Source of the DNA: Pseudoxanthomonas gei
Lineage (GTDB): Bacteria > Pseudomonadota > Gammaproteobacteria > Xanthomonadales > Xanthomonadaceae
NCBI RefSeq assembly: GCF_010119615.1
Contig: NZ_QOVG01000002.1
Coordinates: 124,001 to 188,000, forward strand
Reading direction: 5' to 3'
Length of the DNA stretch: 64,000 nt
The translations under genes and the position numbers were made by a program. Each line of letters starts with the position of its first letter. Positions within the stretch are counted from its first letter, which is position 1. Under the pieces are notes generated by a model. It ran no database searches, was not told the DNA's origin, and saw only the letters and a list, made by a program, of their open reading frames with translations. Of this stretch, positions 59,959-64,000 are shown one piece after another.

Positions 59959-60173
59959 GTGTGTTGCTCCAGCGATTTCAGGCGCGTGATCATGGCTTCC
60001 ACCCGCGAGCGGGCCTGTTCGTTCTTGGCAAGCAGCTGTGAACGCTCGCCCACCAGTTGCTCCTGCTGCGTGCGCAGGCTGCGGTTCTCATCCGCCAGGC
60101 GGTGGCAGCGCTCGGCCAGTTCCTGTATGCGCGCGGCCAGGGTGCGGAGCTGTTCGGCGGCTTCAATATCCAT
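59955..60173 (-). CDS. ZapB-like small coiled-coil protein
   Basis: A 72-residue protein almost wholly coiled coil (IQELAERCHRLADENRSLRTQQ), with hydrophobic heptads and no cysteine motif beyond one C. It resembles the TIGR02449 family encoded before zapA in xanthomonads and pseudomonads, a likely partner in Z-ring assembly. ATG at 60173 is preferred to a GTG at 60182. Confidence 0.85.
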   Translation of the reverse strand: MDIEAAEQLRTLAARIQELAERCHRLADENRSLRTQQEQLVGERSQLLAKNEQARSRVEAMITRLKSLEQHT

Positions 60174-60238
60174 GGCGGCCACGATAGGGGCGCGCCGGGC
60201 AGGCGGTCAAGCGTTGGCGAGGCGCCGGGCTTGCCGGG

Positions 60239-62587
60239 TCAGGAGGCGACCTTGATGGCGTGGTCCACGCCGTACTCGCGGATGAAGCGCAGGCACTCGT
60301 CAGCCACCAGGGCGTGCGAAATCCAGTAGCCCTGGACCTCGTCGCAGCCATGGTCGCGCAGGAACTGCAGCTGGGCCGCTGTTTCCACGCCTTCGGCGAT
60401 CACGTTGAGCGACAGCGAATGGCCCATGTTGATGATGGTGCTGGTGATGGCTTCGTCATCGCTATCGTGGGTCAGATCGCCGACGAACTCCTGGTCGATC
60501 TTCAGCGTGGTCAGCGGCAGGCGCTTGAGGTAGGCCAGGGAGGAATAGCCGGTGCCGAAGTCATCGATGGCAATGGATACGCCCAGCGCGCGGCATGCGC
60601 GCAGGGTGTCGGCGTTCTTCTCGGGGTTGGCCATGATCACGCTTTCGGTCAACTCCAGCTCCAGGCAATGGGCCGGCAAGCCGGTTTCGCCGAGGACCTG
60701 GGCGACCACGTCGGACAGGTCGCCGCGTTGCAGCTGCAGCGCGGAGACATTGACCGCGACGGTCAGGTCGGTCAGACCCTGTTCGTGCCAGCCGCGCAAG
60801 GTCAGGCAGGCTTCGCGCAGTGCCCAGGCACCGATCTCCAGGATCTGCCCGGATTCTTCGGCCAACGGAATGAACTGCGATGGCGAGACATCGCCGAACT
60901 CCTTGCTGCGCCAGCGCATCAGTGCCTCCGCGCCGGTGATTCGCTGCCGGGTCAGCGACAGCCGCGGCTGGAACACCAGCGACAGTTCATTGTTTTCCAG
61001 TGCGCGTCGCAATGCACTGGCCAGGATGGCGCGATGCCGGGTCTTCTCGTCCATCGCCTCCGAATACACCTGGTAGGTATGCCGCCCGGCGGCCTTGGCC
61101 TGGTACATGGCGGTATCGGCGTGCTTGAGCAGGTCGGTCGGCACCTGGGCATGGTCGGGGTAAAGGCTGATGCCGATCGAGGGAGAAACCGCCAGTTCCA
61201 GGCGGTCGCCGAAGCTGAGTGGCAGACGGAAGGCGTTGATGATCTGCTCGGCGATGTCCTCGGCTTCCTCGAACGAGGCGATGTCCTCCAGCACCACAGT
61301 GAATTCATCACCGCTGAGGCGGGCCACCGTGTGCTGCGCGCCCACGGTCTGCTGCACGCGGGCGGCGGCCGCGCGCAGGATCCGGTCGCCGGTGGCATGG
61401 CCCAGCGAGTCATTGATGTCCTTGAAGCGGTCCAGGTCGATGAAGAGCACGGCGACGCGCCCGTTTTCGCGGCGCGCACGCACGATGGCGCGCGACAGGC
61501 GTTCGGACAACAGCGAACGGTTCGGCAGGCTGGTCAGCGTGTCGTAGTTGGCCAGGTAGCGCAGTTCCTGTTCGGCGCGCTTCTGCTCGGTGATGTCGTT
61601 GAGGACCATGACATATAGGCGGCGCTGCCCGCTGGCATCGGGTACCACGTTGGTCTCGATCTTGCAGAGGATTTCCTCGCCGTCCTTGCGCACCTTCCAT
61701 ACTTCGCCCGACCAGCGGCTGTCGCGATCGAGCTGGGCGCGCATGTGTTCGAACAGCGACTTCTCGTGCTGGTCGCTGTCCAGCAGCGTGACCTGCCTGC
61801 CGATGACCTCCACGTCGGCGTAGCCGGTGATGCGGGTGAAGGCCTGGTTGATGGCCACGAAGTTGTAGTCCCAGTCCAGCACGGCCACCGCCTCGCTCAT
61901 GCTGCGCATGACTTCGCTGGCGATGCGGTGCTCGTATTCGGCATTGCGGCTGGCGGTGATGTCGCGCGCGGTACCGGCTATGCGCAACGGGCGGCCGTCG
62001 GCATCGCGTTCGACCACGCGGCCGCGTGCGCGCACCCACGTCCAGTGGCCGGTACCGGCCAGGTCCATGCGGTGTTCCGACATGAACAGGGGGGTGTCTC
62101 CCTGCAGGTGGCTGCGCAGGCGCTGCATGACCAGTGGCATGTCCTGTTCGTGGATGGCGGGGACATCGCCCTGCCGCGTCAGCAGGGTGATCTGGGCCGA
62201 ATGGGTGGCGTTTTCGTCGGCGCGCATGCGGTGCATGCGCCGATGGACCAGGTCGTAGTCCCAGAAGTGCTCGCCCGATGCCCACAGGGCCAGTTTCAGG
62301 TGCTCGTCGCGTTCGCGCTGCGACTCGGTGCGTGGAGCCTCCGGCGCTACCCGCGGTTGCGGTCGCCAATAGCGCCGCGTGGCGATCGCCGCCACTGCCG
62401 CCAGCAACCCCAGCGCCACCAGCATCGCCAGCAGGCGCGCGGGGGAAGGCGCAGCCTGGTTGACCAGGGCGAGGGCGGCGGTCGATAGCATGGGTAATCT
62501 CAGCCTCGCTGCGGCGCCGAGGCCGTCAGAGTACCGAGTGTAGGCACGCCGCACGCCGGACAACAAGCGGCCCGCCGGGTTTTTCAT
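60239..62587 (-). CDS. PAS-GGDEF-EAL cyclic-di-GMP signalling protein
   Basis: A 782-residue protein. One transmembrane helix lies at about 50-70 (LLAMLVALGLLAAVAAIA). Two PAS-like domains follow (about 95-210 and 220-335), then GGDEF (about 345-500) with the site SGDEF (425-429), and EAL (about 515-775) with E554-A-L556, DDFGTGYSSL and AEGVET. Both enzymatic signatures are intact enough for activity, so it could make or degrade c-di-GMP. The start may instead be ATG 62491. It is inserted between the ZapB-like gene and the ygfB-like gene, a place where E. coli has nothing. Confidence 0.93.
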   Translation of the reverse strand: MKNPAGRLLSGVRRAYTRYSDGLGAAARLRLPMLSTAALALVNQAAPSPARLLAMLVALGLLAAVAAIATRRYWRPQPRVAPEAPRTESQRERDEHLKLALWASGEHFWDYDLVHRRMHRMRADENATHSAQITLLTRQGDVPAIHEQDMPLVMQRLRSHLQGDTPLFMSEHRMDLAGTGHWTWVRARGRVVERDADGRPLRIAGTARDITASRNAEYEHRIASEVMRSMSEAVAVLDWDYNFVAINQAFTRITGYADVEVIGRQVTLLDSDQHEKSLFEHMRAQLDRDSRWSGEVWKVRKDGEEILCKIETNVVPDASGQRRLYVMVLNDITEQKRAEQELRYLANYDTLTSLPNRSLLSERLSRAIVRARRENGRVAVLFIDLDRFKDINDSLGHATGDRILRAAAARVQQTVGAQHTVARLSGDEFTVVLEDIASFEEAEDIAEQIINAFRLPLSFGDRLELAVSPSIGISLYPDHAQVPTDLLKHADTAMYQAKAAGRHTYQVYSEAMDEKTRHRAILASALRRALENNELSLVFQPRLSLTRQRITGAEALMRWRSKEFGDVSPSQFIPLAEESGQILEIGAWALREACLTLRGWHEQGLTDLTVAVNVSALQLQRGDLSDVVAQVLGETGLPAHCLELELTESVIMANPEKNADTLRACRALGVSIAIDDFGTGYSSLAYLKRLPLTTLKIDQEFVGDLTHDSDDEAITSTIINMGHSLSLNVIAEGVETAAQLQFLRDHGCDEVQGYWISHALVADECLRFIREYGVDHAIKVAS

Positions 62588-62643
62588 TGCTACACTTTCT
62601 GCCCGGGCTCCGGTTGTCCTGCCCGTCGTGTGGAATCCGTTGA

Positions 62644-63186
62644 ATGGCCGAACTTCCCCCTATCGCCGACGTTGCCCAGGCCTCTCTCCGCGCCGGGCTG
62701 GGTGCCGATCCTTCCGAATTGCATGGCGCCCTGTGTGGATGGTTGTGCGGGGGAGGTGAGGATGCCGCGAACTGGCCCGCGAAAGTACTTGCCGACGATG
62801 CCCTGTCGGCGCCTGAAGCCGACGGCCCGCTCGACGAACTGCGCAAGGCCAGCGTGGCGCAACTCGAGGATCGGGGCTTCGGTTTCGAACTGCTGCTGCC
62901 GGAGATTGGCGAGTCGCTGAACGACAGGGCCGATGCGCTGTTCGACTGGTGCCGGGCCTTCCTGGGTGGCTTCGGCCTGTCGGCCGGCGCCAAGCCGCCG
63001 CTGTCGGAGGAAGCCGAAGAGGCCTTGCATGACCTGGCGCGGCTTGCGCAGGCCGCACCCGAAAGCAGCGACGACGACGAGGACGAGCACGCCCTGGCCG
63101 AGATCGAGGAATTCGTCCGCGTCGCGGTGCTGCTGCTGCATGGGGACTGCGTACTGGCGCCACGCCACCGCCAGAGCCTGAACTGA
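62644..63186 (+). CDS. ygfB: UPF0149 (YgfB/YecA-like) protein
   Basis: A 180-residue alpha-helical protein. It has ASLRAGLGADPSELHGALCGWLCGGG near the N-terminus and a very acidic linker (ESSDDDEDEH), ending in a final helix (EIEEFVRVAVLLLH). This is the UPF0149 family, always next to pepP in gammaproteobacteria. No SEC-C zinc motif is present. It shares a single base with the pepP start (TGATG overlap), so the two are coupled. It is divergent from the GGDEF-EAL gene across 56 bases. Confidence 0.92.
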   Translation: MAELPPIADVAQASLRAGLGADPSELHGALCGWLCGGGEDAANWPAKVLADDALSAPEADGPLDELRKASVAQLEDRGFGFELLLPEIGESLNDRADALFDWCRAFLGGFGLSAGAKPPLSEEAEEALHDLARLAQAAPESSDDDEDEHALAEIEEFVRVAVLLLHGDCVLAPRHRQSLN

Positions 63187-64000
63187 TGAAAGCGTCGACC
63201 GGCATTTCCGCTGCCGAGTTCGCCCGCCGCCGCAAGCAGCTGATGCGGATGTCCACCGACGACGCGATCCTGATCCTGGCAGCGGCCCCGGAACGCGTTC
63301 GCAGCCACGATACCCACTACCCGTATCGCCAGGATTCCGATTTCTGGTACCTGACCGGCTTCAACGAGCCCGACGCCGTGCTGGTGCTGGTCCCCGGGCG
63401 CAAGCATGGCGAGGCGCTGCTGTTCTGCCGCGAACGCGACCTGGAACGTGAAGGCTGGGACGGCCCGCGGGCCGGACAGGAAGGCGCCGTCGACCAGTTC
63501 GGCATGGATGACGCCTATCCCATCGAGGACCTGGACGAGATCCTGCCCGGCCTGCTGGAGGGTCGTTCGCGCGTCTACTACCACTTCGGCCGTGACGCCG
63601 AGTTCGACCTCAAGCTGATCGGCTGGGTCAACCGCGTGCGCGAGCAGGTCCGGCATGGCGCGCAGCCGCCGCACGAATTCCTTGAATTGGGACACTTGCT
63701 GCACGAGCTGCGTCTGTTCAAGTCCAGGGACGAGATCAAGCTGATGCAGCGCGCGGCCGATATCAGCGTGCAGGCGCATGAAATCGCCATGCGCGCCTCG
63801 CGCCCGGGCATCCATGAATACGAATTGCAGGCCGACCTGGAGCGGGTGTTCCGCGCCAATGATGCCTGGCCGGCGTACGGCAGCATCGTGGGTGCAGGCC
63901 GCAATGCCTGCGTCCTGCACTACCGCGCCAACAACGCGCGCGCAGCCGATGGCGAGCTGGTGCTGATCGATGCCGGCGCCGAGTTCCGCGGCTATGCGTC
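63186..64000 (+). CDS. pepP: Xaa-Pro aminopeptidase (PepP), 3' end outside window
   Basis: The first 271 residues of an M24 metallopeptidase that removes N-terminal residues before proline. The creatinase-like N-terminal domain runs from SAAEFARRRKQLMRMS with YPYRQDSDFWYLTGFNEPDAV. The catalytic domain begins around residue 175 (LHELRLFKSRDEIKLMQRAADIS), with SIVGAGRNACVLHY and the first metal aspartate in LIDAGAEFRGY just before the window ends. The start ATG overlaps the preceding stop. Confidence 0.95.
   Translation, partial: MKASTGISAAEFARRRKQLMRMSTDDAILILAAAPERVRSHDTHYPYRQDSDFWYLTGFNEPDAVLVLVPGRKHGEALLFCRERDLEREGWDGPRAGQEGAVDQFGMDDAYPIEDLDEILPGLLEGRSRVYYHFGRDAEFDLKLIGWVNRVREQVRHGAQPPHEFLELGHLLHELRLFKSRDEIKLMQRAADISVQAHEIAMRASRPGIHEYELQADLERVFRANDAWPAYGSIVGAGRNACVLHYRANNARAADGELVLIDAGAEFRGYA

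Overview
The window is GC-rich chromosomal DNA from a gammaproteobacterium, most likely of the Xanthomonadaceae/Lysobacteraceae (Lysobacter, Luteimonas, Stenotrophomonas or Pseudoxanthomonas-like). This is inferred from the joined ilvC-ilvG-ilvM-ilvA-leuA operon, an IlvC that lacks the usual N-terminal leader residues, abundant TonB-dependent receptors, the pepP-ygfB-zapA-6S RNA-fthC neighbourhood, and many palindromic intergenic repeats. No phage, IS element, CRISPR array, tRNA or rRNA gene was seen.

Layout. 1-5.6 kb: the start of an unidentified gene, a 42-bp-period tandem repeat, a serine beta-lactamase-like hydrolase, an acyltransferase, a DsbA-like isomerase and glpK. 5.9-15.6 kb: a minus-strand branched-chain amino-acid block, ilvC-ilvG-ilvM-ilvA-leuA-leuC-leuD-leuB, preceded by a leader peptide rich in Leu/Val/Ile codons and an intrinsic terminator (a classical attenuator). 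ilvD is divergent. 17.6-21.2 kb: a TPP riboswitch with thiC, a DUF4136 lipoprotein and an ion-channel-like protein. 21.4-33.7 kb: an accessory-looking locus with two TonB-dependent receptors, a TPR-sulfotransferase, a membrane-tethered winged-helix/TolB-like regulator, an AraC regulator and an Asp/Asn hydroxylase-like oxygenase, plus a candidate structured RNA ending in a terminator.

33.7-42 kb: pyrophosphate metabolism, with soluble PPase, a proton-pumping PPase carrying a C-terminal OmpA-like domain, PPi-dependent phosphofructokinase and adenylate kinase, interleaved with small exported proteins. 42-50 kb: mpl with a repeat-like in-frame insertion, a Lon-N-domain protein, a DedA-PAP2-LssY membrane protein, a small kinase, an SDR, glyoxalase I and an acetylornithine-type aminotransferase. 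50-58.6 kb: metB-like, HAD, hemL, thiE, rubredoxin, SirB1, a DUF192 lipoprotein, a Y-family polymerase, rpiA and an EVE-domain protein. 58.6-64 kb: fthC, 6S RNA, zapA, a ZapB-like coiled coil, a PAS-GGDEF-EAL protein, ygfB-like and the first part of pepP (cut by the window end).

At least seven families of inverted repeats punctuate the gaps. All functional names rest on motif and sequence recognition by eye, and no database search was run.
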